Origin: JAIXUI01 sp943373175 | Lineage (GTDB): Bacteria > Bacteroidota > Bacteroidia > UBA7662 > JAIXUI01 | Assembly: GCA_943373175.1 (NCBI GenBank) | Contig: CALSBM010000005.1 | Span: forward strand, 1-64,000 | DNA length: 64,000 bases | Direction: 5' to 3' | Shown: positions 25,341-34,690 of the stretch, in pieces | How the letters are laid out: the number at the start of each line of letters is the position of its first letter | How positions within the stretch are numbered: the stretch's first letter is position 1 | Program-made: the position numbers and the translations under genes | Notes under the pieces: model-generated | Told to the model about the DNA's origin: nothing | The model's input: the letters and a program-made list of their open reading frames with translations, nothing else | Database searches by the model: none

Positions 25341-25981
25341 CCGGACTTAGCCCTCGTGAGCTTCAAACCTTGATTTTACAAGGTGAAAGTGAAGTACTCG
25401 ATTTTAAGGAAACCATCTCTTCTTCGCTGAAGATTGCCAAAACCATGGTTTCGTTTGCGAACACCAAAGGAGGTAGCCTCCTCATTGGAGTTAGAGACAA
25501 TGGCGCCATTCGGGGAGTGAATAATCCTGAAGAAGAGGTATATATGTTAGAACTGGCAGCAGAGATTTTCAGCAAGCCTGAAATCCCCATTTCAATTGAA
25601 CAAATTGAAACTGCTCAGGGAAAACTTGTACTTAAAGTTGAAGTTCCAGAAGGGGATGAAAAACCCTACTACGCAAAAGCAGACGATAATCAATGGTGGG
25701 CATATATTCGAATCAAAGACCAAAGTGTGTTAGCTAGTAAAACCACTATAGAAGTGCTAAAACGAGAGGGCGCTGATGCTCCATTAATGGTAGAATTTTC
25801 TACTAAGGAGCAAGCATTACTGGAATATCTCCGAAATCACTCAAGAATTACCTTGAAGGAGTTTTGCAAAATGGTCAATATCTCTCATTGGCGTGCACGA
25901 AAAATGCTCGTTAACTTAGTTCGAAGCGGCCTCATTCGCGTTCATTCATACGAAAAAACAGAGTTCTATACCCTCTCCTAA
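25337..25981 (+). CDS. AlbA_2 (Schlafen-type) protein with C-terminal helix-turn-helix
   Basis: 214 residues. The first 140 residues are an AlbA_2 domain (EVLDFKETISSSLKIAKTMVSFANTKGG, quoted in part as EVLDFKETI and SFANTKGGSLLIGVRD), related to the N-terminal part of Schlafen-like proteins. The last 60 (LKEFCKMVNISHWRARKML and VRSGLIRVHSYEKTEFYTL) form a winged helix-turn-helix. Its ATG overlaps the ATL stop by four bases, so the two are co-translated. In related proteins this pairing acts as a transcription regulator, but the ligand and target are unknown. A DNA-damage link is suggested only by its neighbour. Confidence 0.85.
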   Translation: MTGLSPRELQTLILQGESEVLDFKETISSSLKIAKTMVSFANTKGGSLLIGVRDNGAIRGVNNPEEEVYMLELAAEIFSKPEIPISIEQIETAQGKLVLKVEVPEGDEKPYYAKADDNQWWAYIRIKDQSVLASKTTIEVLKREGADAPLMVEFSTKEQALLEYLRNHSRITLKEFCKMVNISHWRARKMLVNLVRSGLIRVHSYEKTEFYTLS

Positions 25982-26091
25982 GAGTCATTAAATTGTTGCT
26001 GGCATGAATGAACTTTCGAAAAACAGAATTACTTTCTGCCAAAATGTCAATCGGCAAAGCCTTTGATAGCACTCCTGAAAATCTAAGCGTC

Positions 26092-27909
26092 ATGGTAGAA
26101 ACCAGAACAGGTAAAATCTCTGTTAACACCGAGAATATTTTTCCAATCATCAAGCGTTCCCTATACTCAGACCACGATATTTTTCTGAGGGAATTAGTCT
26201 CGAATGCGGTTGATGCAACCCAGAAATTAAAAACACTGGCTTCAATTGGCGAATTCAAAGGGGAAACCGGTGAGCTAAAAGTGACTGTTGCCTTCGATGA
26301 ATCAGCGAAGACCATCACTATTTCAGACTCCGGAATCGGGATGAGTGCCGATGAAATAGAAAAGTACATCACGCAGATTGCTTTCTCCGGTGCCGTTGAG
26401 TTCATGGAGCAGTATCAAGACAAAACGGCAGAAAATGCCATTATTGGTCAGTTTGGCCTTGGCTTCTATTCTGCTTTTATCGTTGCAAAAAAGGTCGAGA
26501 TTCAAAGCCTTAGTTACAAAGCAGATTCTACCCCAGCCCATTGGGTTTGCGAAGGGAATACAGAATTTGTGCTTGGCCCAGGAAGCCGTACAGAACGCGG
26601 AACCGACATTATCCTGCATCTGAGTGAAGATGAGGAAGATTTTAGCCAAGCAGCCAGAATCAAAGAAGTACTGAACAAGTATTGCAAATTTCTTCCAGTA
26701 GAAGTGGTTTTCGAAGACCAAGTAATCAACGAAACTCAACCCCTTTGGACCAAAAAGCCGGCAGATCTTCAAGAAGAAGATTACCTTAAATTTTACGACT
26801 CGCTTTATCCTTTCTCTGAGAAACCGCTATTCTGGATTCACTTGAATGTGGACTACCCCTTCAATCTGACTGGAATATTGTACTTTCCTAAAATCAAGGA
26901 GAACTTTGAAATACAGAAGAACAAGATTCAACTTTATTGCAACCAAGTCTTCATTACCGATAACGTCGGAGAAATTGTACCGGACTTTCTACAACTATTG
27001 CATGGAGTAATTGACTCACCGGATATTCCATTGAACGTATCAAGATCTGCCTTACAAACCGATGCGAATGTTCGCAAAATCAACACTCATATCACTAAAA
27101 AAGTAGCCGATAAGCTATCAGAGATTTTCAAAAGCGACCGGGAGCAATATCAAGAGAAATGGCCCAGCTTAGAAGTTTTTGTAAAGTATGGAATGCTAAG
27201 CGATGAGAAGTTCTACGAAAAAGCCAAAGACTTCTGTCTTGTTCAAAACGTAAAAGACGAATACCACACCCTTGAAGAATATCAGAACCTTATTGCGGCA
27301 CTTCAAACTGACAAAAACAATAAAGTTGTTGCCTTATACACCAATGATGTAGAACGCCAGCATGGATTTGTAAGTGCTGCCCAGACTAAAGGTTATGACG
27401 TTTTGAAGTTAGGACACATGATTGATTCCCATTTCATTAGTCAGTTAGAAATGAAACGTGAAAACTTCCAACTCAAGCGTGTTGACTCTGATGTAACTGA
27501 CAAACTTATTGAGAAAGAAGAAAACCGAGTGTCGCTTCTTACAGAGGAAGAAAGCGAACTGGTAAAAAACAGCTTTAGCCTTTTGACAGAAGGCCAGCAA
27601 TACGATTTGCACTTGGAAACCTTAAGCCAGGATGACCTTCCGGTGGTGATTACCCGTTCTGAATTCATGCGCAGAATGAAGGAGCAATCCCGTTCTGGCG
27701 GAGGGATGTTTGGAATGGGAGACTTTCCTGAGCGCTTCAATCTAGTAGTAAACAGTGGGCATCCGTTTATTAAAGCAATGGCAACTTCAGATGAAGAACA
27801 TCGTAAAAACATGGCCCAAAAAGCCTTAGACCTCGCTTTATTGTCTCAGGGGATGCTTCAGGGAGAGGCATTAACTCGATTTATTCAGCATTCTGTAAAA
27901 ATAAATTAA
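26092..27909 (+). CDS. htpG: Molecular chaperone HtpG (Hsp90)
   Basis: 605 residues if it begins at the ATG at 26092, directly before the conserved ETRTGKISVNTENIFPI; another in-frame ATG at 26044 gives a 16-residue extension. HtpG is the ATP-driven Hsp90 chaperone. Nucleotide-binding motifs are clear: ELVSNAVDATQKL (the Asn for magnesium), ISDSGIGM (Asp for adenine) and GQFGLGFYS. The middle domain (PLFWIHLNVDYPFNLTG, DIPLNVSRSALQ) and C-terminal dimerisation domain are full length. The next gene is 49 bases downstream, so they may share transcription. Confidence 0.97.
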   Translation: MVETRTGKISVNTENIFPIIKRSLYSDHDIFLRELVSNAVDATQKLKTLASIGEFKGETGELKVTVAFDESAKTITISDSGIGMSADEIEKYITQIAFSGAVEFMEQYQDKTAENAIIGQFGLGFYSAFIVAKKVEIQSLSYKADSTPAHWVCEGNTEFVLGPGSRTERGTDIILHLSEDEEDFSQAARIKEVLNKYCKFLPVEVVFEDQVINETQPLWTKKPADLQEEDYLKFYDSLYPFSEKPLFWIHLNVDYPFNLTGILYFPKIKENFEIQKNKIQLYCNQVFITDNVGEIVPDFLQLLHGVIDSPDIPLNVSRSALQTDANVRKINTHITKKVADKLSEIFKSDREQYQEKWPSLEVFVKYGMLSDEKFYEKAKDFCLVQNVKDEYHTLEEYQNLIAALQTDKNNKVVALYTNDVERQHGFVSAAQTKGYDVLKLGHMIDSHFISQLEMKRENFQLKRVDSDVTDKLIEKEENRVSLLTEEESELVKNSFSLLTEGQQYDLHLETLSQDDLPVVITRSEFMRRMKEQSRSGGGMFGMGDFPERFNLVVNSGHPFIKAMATSDEEHRKNMAQKALDLALLSQGMLQGEALTRFIQHSVKIN

Positions 27910-27958
27910 CAAGTAATCAGAAATATGCACTACCTTGTCGCTTCAAATTCCTAGTAAC

Positions 27959-28246
27959 GTGAACCTTTTTATTGGCAATCTCGACTATTCAGTTCGAGAA
28001 GCCCAGCTCGAGGAGCTGTTCTCAGAGTGCGGTGAAGTATCTTCCTGCAAAGTAGTAATCGACAAAATGACTGACCGTAGCCGCGGATTTGCCTTCGTAG
28101 AGATGGCAGATGACGAGCATGGTCGCAAAGCCATTGACACCCTCAATGGCCGAATGCTGAAGTCTCGTGCAATCAACGTGTCTGAAGCTCGTCCTCGTGA
28201 TGAGCGCCCTGCTCGTGAAGGTGGCTTTCGCCCTCGTCGCGACTGA
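27959..28246 (+). CDS. RRM-domain RNA-binding protein
   Basis: 95 residues from a GTG at 27959; the longer frame begins with TTG in a non-conserved stretch. It is one RNA-recognition motif: RNP2 LFIGNL (residues 3-8) and RNP1 RGFAFVEM (about 42-49). The tail is rich in Arg and Gly (RPRDERPAREGGFRPRRD). This is the cyanobacterial/Bacteroidota small RRM class, often linked to cold or stress mRNA handling. It ends just before a strong terminator and may be transcribed with htpG. Confidence 0.93.
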   Translation: MNLFIGNLDYSVREAQLEELFSECGEVSSCKVVIDKMTDRSRGFAFVEMADDEHGRKAIDTLNGRMLKSRAINVSEARPRDERPAREGGFRPRRD

Positions 28247-28267
28247 GTTATAGTCACTGAATTATGA

Positions 28268-28298
28268 AGCCCCGCCCGAAAGGACGGGGCTTTTTTTT
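28268..28298 (+). terminator. Rho-independent terminator after the RRM gene
   Basis: GCCCCG (28269-28274) and CGGGGC (28285-28290) form a G+C-rich stem, followed by TTTTTTTT at 28291-28298. It is the strongest intrinsic terminator in the window and closes the htpG-RRM unit. Confidence 0.9.
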
Positions 28299-28427
28299 GT
28301 GTCCAATGTATTTCTCTGCCTACACAATTTCTACTCGTACTACATAGGCGCCTTCAACCCACACTTTCAACTCAAACATTTCAGCTACCGCTCATCTACA
28401 AATTCGACCATCAACACAATTTAGTAC

Positions 28428-28458
28428 TTGGCTATACATAGTTCCTTGGTTATGTTTG
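28428..28458 (+). promoter_or_regulatory. Promoter of the PadR-PspC operon
   Basis: TTG at 28428-28430, 20 bases, then TATGTTTG at 28451-28458. Both boxes match the Bacteroidota consensus and the spacing is close to that of the rRNA promoter. The PadR ATG follows 26 bases later. Confidence 0.65.
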
Positions 28459-28484
28459 TACCATCTTAAACCCTTTACCTTGCC

Positions 28485-28838
28485 ATGAACAGTGACAACA
28501 CCGCCATCCAGATGCGCAAGGGGATTCTTGAATATTGCATCCTCTTAATCATTTCACGCGGAGAGGTGTATGCTTCAGATTTGCTCGACGAGCTTAAAAC
28601 TGCCAGAATGTTAGTCGTAGAAGGCACCATGTATCCCTTACTCAACAGACTACATCGTGCCGGAACGCTGAGCTATACCTGGAAAGAATCTCCCTCCGGC
28701 CCTCCCCGAAAGTACTACACCCTTACAGAGCCCGGCCTCTGTTTTCTTGCTGAACTTACCTCAACTTGGAACGATATCGATTCCTCCATCAGGCTAATTA
28801 TGGCCCATCAACCTAAGAAAGATGAACAAAACGCATAA
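28485..28838 (+). CDS. PadR-family transcriptional regulator
   Basis: 117 residues: a winged helix-turn-helix with the family pattern (IQMRKGILEYCILLIISRGE near the start, LLDELK, VVEGTMYPLLNRLHRAG, PPRKYYTLTEPG). PadR proteins are dimeric repressors that often sense envelope stress or phenolic compounds. It has no long C-terminal helical bundle, so it is the short subclass. Its 3' end overlaps the start of the PspC-domain gene by 17 bases, a regulator-plus-envelope-protein pair common in Bacteroidota. It may repress its own promoter, but no operator palindrome was found. Confidence 0.94.
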   Translation: MNSDNTAIQMRKGILEYCILLIISRGEVYASDLLDELKTARMLVVEGTMYPLLNRLHRAGTLSYTWKESPSGPPRKYYTLTEPGLCFLAELTSTWNDIDSSIRLIMAHQPKKDEQNA

Positions 28839-30663
28839 CATCAACTTGGCCGGAATGGTCTTTACCATTGACGAACTGGCGTATGCTCAACTAGCTCACT
28901 ACCTAGAATCGGTCAAACAGTTCTTTGCCCGCTACGAAGACAGCCGTGAAATAGTTTCGGATATTGAAAATAGAATTGCCGAAAAACTTCGCACTTTGCT
29001 TGAAAGAGACGACCGACAGGTCGTGATGGAAGAAGACATCCAAGCAGTGATTGCTGAGATGGGGACAGCCAGGGATTTCGAAGCATTTGAAGAACCTGAA
29101 ACCAGCAATGCAACAGATACAATTTTCGAAGAGCGTGCTGAAAATTCTCCACAGGAAGAAGAGTTTCGCCCACATTTACGATTGACCCGTGTTAAGCGTA
29201 ATGCTCTCGTGGGTGGGGTTTCTGCTGGACTTTCAAACTACCTCAGTACCGAAGTCTGGATAATCCGGTTGATCTTTCTTATAAGTGCCTTCTTTTTCGG
29301 AACTGGATTGCTGGCTTATCTGGCACTTTGGATATCCTTGCCTGATGGAGACAAACTGCCTGAATCACAACGAATCATTGGGGTAGAACGTAGTCAAAAA
29401 CTCTATCGCAATGCCGACGACATGGTTCTCGGAGGCGTTGCAAGCGGGATGGCCGCTTACTTCTCCATAGACCCTGTTATCATCCGTTTGCTTTTCTTCA
29501 TCAGTTTACTCAGCGGAGGAATAGGTTTCGTTGTTTATAGCTTACTATGGTTGAGTTTGCCAAAAGCAAAAACCTTAGTAGAACGTGTGGAAATGAAAGG
29601 ACAAAAAGCCAACTTAGAAACCATTGAAGCCGAAGTAAAAGGACAGCAACAAGAAAAATCTGAGAAGGACAGTTCTGTGCTCATCAAAATCATCACTTTC
29701 CCAGTAAAGGTGTTGGAAGTAATCCTTAGATGGATAAGCCAAAACATGGGAGGGTTATTTAAAGGCGGATTTCAGGTAGTTAAGCTGGCTCTAGGATTAT
29801 TCTTTACTGCCTTTGGTAGCCTTACCACTTTAGCGTTACTAATCGCGCTGGGTGCAATATTCATGTTTTCATCCGGCTTTATTAATGGAGGAAACCTGCC
29901 CGAAGAGGTAAGGAATTTTTCCGGTTCTAATTCCTACGACGCATTCATTGCAATATGTGGATTCGCAGTAATTGCTATTCCTTTTTGCTTGATAGGAATC
30001 ACCGGATTCAGAATGTTGACCCAGAAAAAAGTATTTGGCGCCGGTTATGGCAGATGGATGCTGTTTACTTGGATAATAATGCTGATTCTATCCGTATTCA
30101 ACCTCTTATTCATGCTTAATGCATTCAGTAAAGTAGGGCAGGACGCTCAAACCCATAACATATCCTATCCTTCGAAGGGAGTTCTCAGGATTGAATCACC
30201 CAACTACCAAGATTCTGGCTATGATGCCTATAGCTTCCGTATCAGCCCTATAAACGATACAGCCTTGAAAGTGGAACAGCTCCGGTTATCAAGAGGAAAA
30301 AGCAGGGAGCAAGCGGAATACTTCGCCAAGTTCGTTACTCAGAAATTCGTTTTGAAAGATTCTGTTCTTTCCATTGAATCAACGTTGGGTCAAAAAGGGC
30401 TCAACACATTTCGTGCAGCCGAAATGAAAACGAAAATCATGATACCTTACGATAAGCGCTTTATCTTAAATGAAAATATCATCCATCATTTAAACGGTGA
30501 GAGCTTAATTGACACCTTTTACAACGATGAGCTTATCGAAAAAACACTTGTTTTTGCTTCCGATGGGGTTCGATGCTTGAATTGTGACCCATCCCGCTTG
30601 ATTCAGGACAGAGCTGCTGAAGAAGCCAGAAGACTCGAAGAAGAAGCAAACGAAGAGCAATAA
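28822..30663 (+). CDS. Membrane protein with two PspC domains
   Basis: 613 residues. After a 120-residue cytoplasmic start come two PspC domains, around 132-183 (LVGGVSAGLSNYL, IIRLIFLISAFF, LLAYLALWISLP) and about 195-250 (LGGVASGMAAYFSI, VIIRLLFFISLL, YSLLWLSLP). Further transmembrane segments follow around 335-425, then a large extracytoplasmic C-terminal part of about 170 residues ending in an Arg/Glu-rich tail. PspC domains belong to phage-shock envelope-stress systems. The gene is coupled to the PadR regulator by overlap. The C-terminal region resembles the DUF2807/adhesin-like stalks found downstream of PspC in this phylum but was not firmly identified. Confidence 0.9.
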   Translation: MNKTHNINLAGMVFTIDELAYAQLAHYLESVKQFFARYEDSREIVSDIENRIAEKLRTLLERDDRQVVMEEDIQAVIAEMGTARDFEAFEEPETSNATDTIFEERAENSPQEEEFRPHLRLTRVKRNALVGGVSAGLSNYLSTEVWIIRLIFLISAFFFGTGLLAYLALWISLPDGDKLPESQRIIGVERSQKLYRNADDMVLGGVASGMAAYFSIDPVIIRLLFFISLLSGGIGFVVYSLLWLSLPKAKTLVERVEMKGQKANLETIEAEVKGQQQEKSEKDSSVLIKIITFPVKVLEVILRWISQNMGGLFKGGFQVVKLALGLFFTAFGSLTTLALLIALGAIFMFSSGFINGGNLPEEVRNFSGSNSYDAFIAICGFAVIAIPFCLIGITGFRMLTQKKVFGAGYGRWMLFTWIIMLILSVFNLLFMLNAFSKVGQDAQTHNISYPSKGVLRIESPNYQDSGYDAYSFRISPINDTALKVEQLRLSRGKSREQAEYFAKFVTQKFVLKDSVLSIESTLGQKGLNTFRAAEMKTKIMIPYDKRFILNENIIHHLNGESLIDTFYNDELIEKTLVFASDGVRCLNCDPSRLIQDRAAEEARRLEEEANEEQ

Positions 30664-30677
30664 GCGACCGAATCCCT

Positions 30678-30685
30678 TAGCTTTG
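30678..30685 (+). promoter_or_regulatory. Candidate -7 box before the Wzz-type gene
   Basis: TAGCTTTG is a full match to TAnnTTTG, 17 bases before the ATG at 30703. No -33 TTG was found at the expected distance; it lies directly after the PspC stop, so the box may add to read-through from upstream. Confidence 0.4.
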
Positions 30686-30702
30686 CGGCACTCCTAATCA
30701 TT

Positions 30703-31830
30703 ATGACGGAAAAGACGCCAACCAGCCAGGATTTTGATTCCCTTTCAGTGTTTGAGTTCCTTTGGAAGTGGAAAAGTCAAATTGCTTTAGTTTGTGTGGC
30801 AGCCGCAGCAGCGGCTGCCCTTTTTTCATCTTCGCTCTTTGTTAAACCCAAATACCGCTCTTCGGTTATTTTTTATCCATCTACAACCAACTCTATCTCA
30901 AAAGCTCTTTTAAATAACGGTGGAGTTGAGCAGGATCCTCTTGCCTTTGGGGCGGAAGAACACGCAGAGCAGTTAATTCAAATATTACAAAGCGATGTAA
31001 TTCGGGACGAAATTGTTCGAAAATTCAACCTGATGACTCATTATGATATCGACGAAAGCTCGCCTTATCGTAATGCGATACTGACCAGGCAATACGAAGG
31101 AAATATCATTTTCAAACGTACGGAATATATGTCGGTTGTGATTGAAGTGTTAGACACCGACCCTAAAATGGCCGCTGATATTGCGAACGAAATTGCCCGT
31201 TTATTGGATCTCACTAAGAATAAAATACAAAAGGAAAAGGCTGAAAAGTCGTTTACAATCGTCAATCAACAGTATGTTCAGAAGCAGCGAGAAGTCGAAA
31301 AGCTCAACGACTCGCTTAATTTCTTCCGCTCGCTTGGGCTATTCGACTATCAGCTTCAAACAGAATACATGACGAAGGAGTTGATCCAAGCTACCACAGT
31401 TGAAAGTAGCGAAACTGCACGTTTGGAAGTTCTCAGAGCTTCAAATATGTCAGAGTCTGACACTTCAATCATCAATTCCAGGGCAAGGCTTTCGGGTGCA
31501 CGTCAAACGTTGAAAGCACTCGGATTCAAACAACAACAGCTTGCTATGTATGGAGGTGCATTCAATTCTGTAAGGGCTCAACTCGATGAAGAAATTGTAG
31601 AGCTCAACCGTTTACTCAATCTATATCAGAGGTCGAAAGTGGATGCCACTGAAGTATTGCCGGTGAAATTCGTTGTAAATTATGCCAAAGCAGCAGAGAA
31701 GAAAGCTTATCCTATCCGTTGGCTCATAGTTCTCCTTTCTACGGTAGGCGCATTTCTTTTAGGCATAATAGTGTTGGTTTCTTTGGAAAACTATCGATTC
31801 CTAAAACTAAAGCAAGCAAAAACCGAATAA
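30703..31830 (+). CDS. Wzz-type chain-length / polysaccharide co-polymerase protein
   Basis: 375 residues. Two membrane segments bracket the protein: about 25-45 (QIALVCVAAAAAAALFSSSL) and about 339-362 (WLIVLLSTVGAFLLGIIVL). The periplasmic part is largely helical with coiled-coil character (QKQREVEKLNDSLNFF). This is the Wzz/GumC layout without the tyrosine-kinase tail. Such proteins set the length of O-antigen or exopolysaccharide chains. It is followed, after three bases, by an O-antigen ligase-like gene, and no glycosyltransferase cluster accompanies the pair in the same direction. Confidence 0.85.
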   Translation: MTEKTPTSQDFDSLSVFEFLWKWKSQIALVCVAAAAAAALFSSSLFVKPKYRSSVIFYPSTTNSISKALLNNGGVEQDPLAFGAEEHAEQLIQILQSDVIRDEIVRKFNLMTHYDIDESSPYRNAILTRQYEGNIIFKRTEYMSVVIEVLDTDPKMAADIANEIARLLDLTKNKIQKEKAEKSFTIVNQQYVQKQREVEKLNDSLNFFRSLGLFDYQLQTEYMTKELIQATTVESSETARLEVLRASNMSESDTSIINSRARLSGARQTLKALGFKQQQLAMYGGAFNSVRAQLDEEIVELNRLLNLYQRSKVDATEVLPVKFVVNYAKAAEKKAYPIRWLIVLLSTVGAFLLGIIVLVSLENYRFLKLKQAKTE

Positions 31831-31833
31831 TCG

Positions 31834-33282
31834 GTGAAAACCCTAAATAAGAAAACATTCTGGGCTCTCGGTTTAGGATACGGAGTACTTAATGGAATAT
31901 TAATTAGCGAAGAGTTTTACTTTTTCCCGCTGATAACCGGAGTTTTGTTTTTGGCCTATCTTGCTTTCTTTAATCTGGAGTTTCTATTCTTCCTCATCAC
32001 ATTTCTTACACCTATATCCATTCTATTCGACTATAAAGACCTTGGAATATCGTTTACATTGCCAACAGAACCCATACTGTTTGGGTTAATGGTTTTTTTC
32101 TGGTTGAAGGTGATTATTACCGGGCATATCGATCGAAAGCTATTACTCCATCCACTTACAGTATGTATTGGAATCCATTTATCTTGGATGGGATTGACCA
32201 TTTTTAGCAGTAGTGATCCATTAATTTCATTAAAATTCTTTTTGTCTAATCTTTGGTTTATTACCGTTTTCTACATGATTGGTGCTGAAGTATTTCGAAA
32301 ACGAGCGAATATTCAGAAGTTCTTTTGGGTTTATATGATTCCGCTTGCTTTTGTATGCATTTATACCCTTATCAGGCATGCGAAATATTTTTTCTCTCAC
32401 GTGGTTTCCAGTGAGGTAATGCAACCCTTTATCGAAAATCACGCTATTTATGGGGCAGTATTGGCAATTGTCTTGTGCTTTTTGGCAGTCAATTTATTCC
32501 AGATTCGTTACTTCAGTGAGAAACCATTGCTAGTAGTTATCGTGGCAATTTTCTTTTTACACTTCGGAATTGCAATAATCTTTTCCTACACAAGGGCTGC
32601 ATGGCTCAGTTTGGCCGCTGCTTTTGGATTTTTTTTATTGCTGAAATTCAGAATAAACTACTTCAGTCTTCTATTTATACTCTCGTTTGTTGGGTTAGGT
32701 TTTATTCTTTTTCAGGATCGAATTTTACTCGAGTTGAATCAAAATGAAACCGATTCATCAACCAAATTAAACAAGCACGTTCAGTCTATTTCGAATATCA
32801 AAACAGACGCTTCCAATCTGGAGCGGCTTAATCGCTGGGCTTGTGCAATCAGGATGTTCAAAGAACGTCCATTATTGGGATGGGGTCCTGGGACTTATTT
32901 TAAGATGTACGCTCCATTTCAAAAGCCACACGAGAAAACCATCATTAGCACAAATGCTGGAGATGTTGGTGGTGTACATAGTGAATATTTGGGCCCGTTA
33001 GTTGAAACAGGAGTTCCAGGTTTCCTTATTTTCATAGGCTTAGTGCTTACTATTTTAAGAAGAGGAATGCGGTTAGTATTAGAAGGAAAAAGTCCCTTTA
33101 CCCGTTCTACAGCCTTGTATTTATTGCTTGGTCTTATTACCTATCTAAGCCATGGATTCCTGAACAATTATTTAGATATAGACAAAACAGCATCTCTTTT
33201 CTGGGCTTCTCTTGGCGGTTTAGCTGCACTTGATATCTTCCATAATCAGAAAGAAGAAGTATGTACAGATGATGGGCACTAA
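31834..33282 (+). CDS. O-antigen ligase / polymerase family membrane protein
   Basis: 482 residues from a GTG. It has about 11-12 hydrophobic segments and the Wzy_C motif, including RPLLGWGPGTYFKMY near residue 350 in the long periplasmic loop. RfaL-like ligases transfer polysaccharide from undecaprenyl diphosphate to lipid A core; Wzy polymerases extend the chain. The two cannot be told apart here. With the preceding Wzz-type protein it forms a two-gene surface-glycan unit. Part of the sequence is very rich in Phe/Leu/Ile, typical of this family. Confidence 0.9.
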   Translation: MKTLNKKTFWALGLGYGVLNGILISEEFYFFPLITGVLFLAYLAFFNLEFLFFLITFLTPISILFDYKDLGISFTLPTEPILFGLMVFFWLKVIITGHIDRKLLLHPLTVCIGIHLSWMGLTIFSSSDPLISLKFFLSNLWFITVFYMIGAEVFRKRANIQKFFWVYMIPLAFVCIYTLIRHAKYFFSHVVSSEVMQPFIENHAIYGAVLAIVLCFLAVNLFQIRYFSEKPLLVVIVAIFFLHFGIAIIFSYTRAAWLSLAAAFGFFLLLKFRINYFSLLFILSFVGLGFILFQDRILLELNQNETDSSTKLNKHVQSISNIKTDASNLERLNRWACAIRMFKERPLLGWGPGTYFKMYAPFQKPHEKTIISTNAGDVGGVHSEYLGPLVETGVPGFLIFIGLVLTILRRGMRLVLEGKSPFTRSTALYLLLGLITYLSHGFLNNYLDIDKTASLFWASLGGLAALDIFHNQKEEVCTDDGH

Positions 33283-33303
33283 TTGTGTTCAATTAACGTG
33301 TAC

Positions 33304-34452
33304 TTACTTATTCCACTGTATTGAGAGGATGCTTAAATCGTCTTCGTGGTGGTCTGAAAGTGTAAATTGCATCAATTCTTTGAGCACTAATTGATTAAAA
33401 TCACCCGCTTGTTTTATTTGCATCTTACTATCTAACAAAGGCAACCAATCCGTGACTTGAAGCATCTGGCCTTGTAAATTGGTGGCCTCAGAGAGCCCGT
33501 CGGAAAAAAGGCAAAAACGTAAAGGAGGTTTTAATGTCATCTCCTGCGGATTTACAAATGGCAACTCCTGAAAACATCCAAGCAAGGTAGTACCCCCGTT
33601 TAACTCCTGATAGCCTTCTGGAGTTTGAAGAACTGGCGGCACAGTTCCAGCATTGATGTAACGCAATAAGCCAGTTCTAATCGATAAAGTAGCAATGAAA
33701 AGTGTTACAAACCGATCTCCATTCGTAGCCTTGTAAAAACGAGCATTTAGCTCCCTAATCAAAGCTTCTAAATCATGCGCGACAGGAACTAACGCATGCA
33801 AATGTGCCTGCAAATTGGCTCTAAGCAATGCGGCAGGAAGGCCCTTCCCACTGACATCACCAAGCAAGAACAGCCATTCTCCCTCCCTCAGTGACATGAT
33901 ATCAGCGTAATCGCCAGTTAGTACAGAGCGTGGTTTCATGTGCACAGCGGCAGAGAACTCTTCGCCTGTAGGCAAAGTAGGAGAAACCATTACTTGTTGA
34001 ATTTGGCTGGCTAACTCAAGCTCATGGCTTAGTAAACGTCTTTCTTCCTGCTGTTTGAGCATTTCCCGGCTGTACAAACCTACAACCAGCATATTGGTTA
34101 CCCCTTGTAGATGTGATACTGAATATTCTGAAGATGGAACCTGATAAAGCAACCTTGCTAACACTAAGTTGTAATGACGAATGGTTAGCATGTGTGTAAA
34201 GGGCTCTAAATGGACAGGCTGGAAATCCAGAACCGATGGATGAGCGCTAAAATCAGTATCTGGACAAGTTCCACCTCGTCCAAATCGCGACCACTTATGG
34301 CCATTATGATAATTAAGGCAAAATACAGGAACCTGAAATAAGTCTTCTAAAATGTAAGCATACAGCTCTGTAAGTACTTTCTCGGAAAAATTCTGACCCA
34401 ATGCCTGAGCCAGTTGAACAACTCCATCTAACCTTGCAGCGTAATCAGACAT
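33304..34452 (-). CDS. SpoIIE-type PP2C serine phosphatase
   Basis: 382 residues from the ATG at 34452, which overlaps the stop of the upstream small gene by eight bases. The first 150 residues resemble a GAF-like sensory domain with no clear cofactor ligand. A helical linker (QEERRLLSHELELASQIQQVMV) leads to the SpoIIE/PP2C domain with the metal-binding motif GDVSGKGLPAALL, then LFIATLSI, and FCLFSDGLSEATN. Such phosphatases dephosphorylate anti-anti-sigma or similar proteins. The genes upstream make a glycosyltransferase and a membrane flippase-like protein, so it may gate cell-envelope work. No anti-sigma partner is nearby. Confidence 0.9.
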   Translation of the reverse strand: MSDYAARLDGVVQLAQALGQNFSEKVLTELYAYILEDLFQVPVFCLNYHNGHKWSRFGRGGTCPDTDFSAHPSVLDFQPVHLEPFTHMLTIRHYNLVLARLLYQVPSSEYSVSHLQGVTNMLVVGLYSREMLKQQEERRLLSHELELASQIQQVMVSPTLPTGEEFSAAVHMKPRSVLTGDYADIMSLREGEWLFLLGDVSGKGLPAALLRANLQAHLHALVPVAHDLEALIRELNARFYKATNGDRFVTLFIATLSIRTGLLRYINAGTVPPVLQTPEGYQELNGGTTLLGCFQELPFVNPQEMTLKPPLRFCLFSDGLSEATNLQGQMLQVTDWLPLLDSKMQIKQAGDFNQLVLKELMQFTLSDHHEDDLSILSIQWNK

Positions 34453-34690
34453 GTAACCAAAGTAACCCCTTTCGAGTATTGAGAAAGGCGCTTTCTTTAA
34501 ATTTTGTTTCTTCAAAAGGAGTGACCCTTATGAACTCTTTATGTTCAGGGGCAAAGAAAAGCTGATCTACCAATCCTTCCTCGATAAGGTGTTTCAGCAC
34601 GAGGAACAAGTGAGCTTCGGGCATGGAACATTTTCTTTCTAATTCCAACCACTCAATCAAAAAATACATCTCATCCATCACTTGAATCAT
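34445..34690 (-). CDS. Small coupled protein, winged-helix-like
   Basis: 81 residues from the ATG at 34690, which shares a base with the glycosyltransferase stop (TGATG); a start at 34726 would overlap that gene by 37 bases. The sequence has a helical start (MYFLIEWLELERKCSMPEAH), a second helix (LFLVLKHLIEEGLVDQLFF) and a beta hairpin-like end (FIRVTPFEETKF), reminiscent of a winged helix, but no family is certain. No signal peptide. Overlap on both sides (TGATG in front, eight bases behind) ties it to the phosphatase and glycosyltransferase. It is perhaps an adaptor for the phosphatase. Confidence 0.7.
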   Translation of the reverse strand: MIQVMDEMYFLIEWLELERKCSMPEAHLFLVLKHLIEEGLVDQLFFAPEHKEFIRVTPFEETKFKESAFLNTRKGLLWLHV

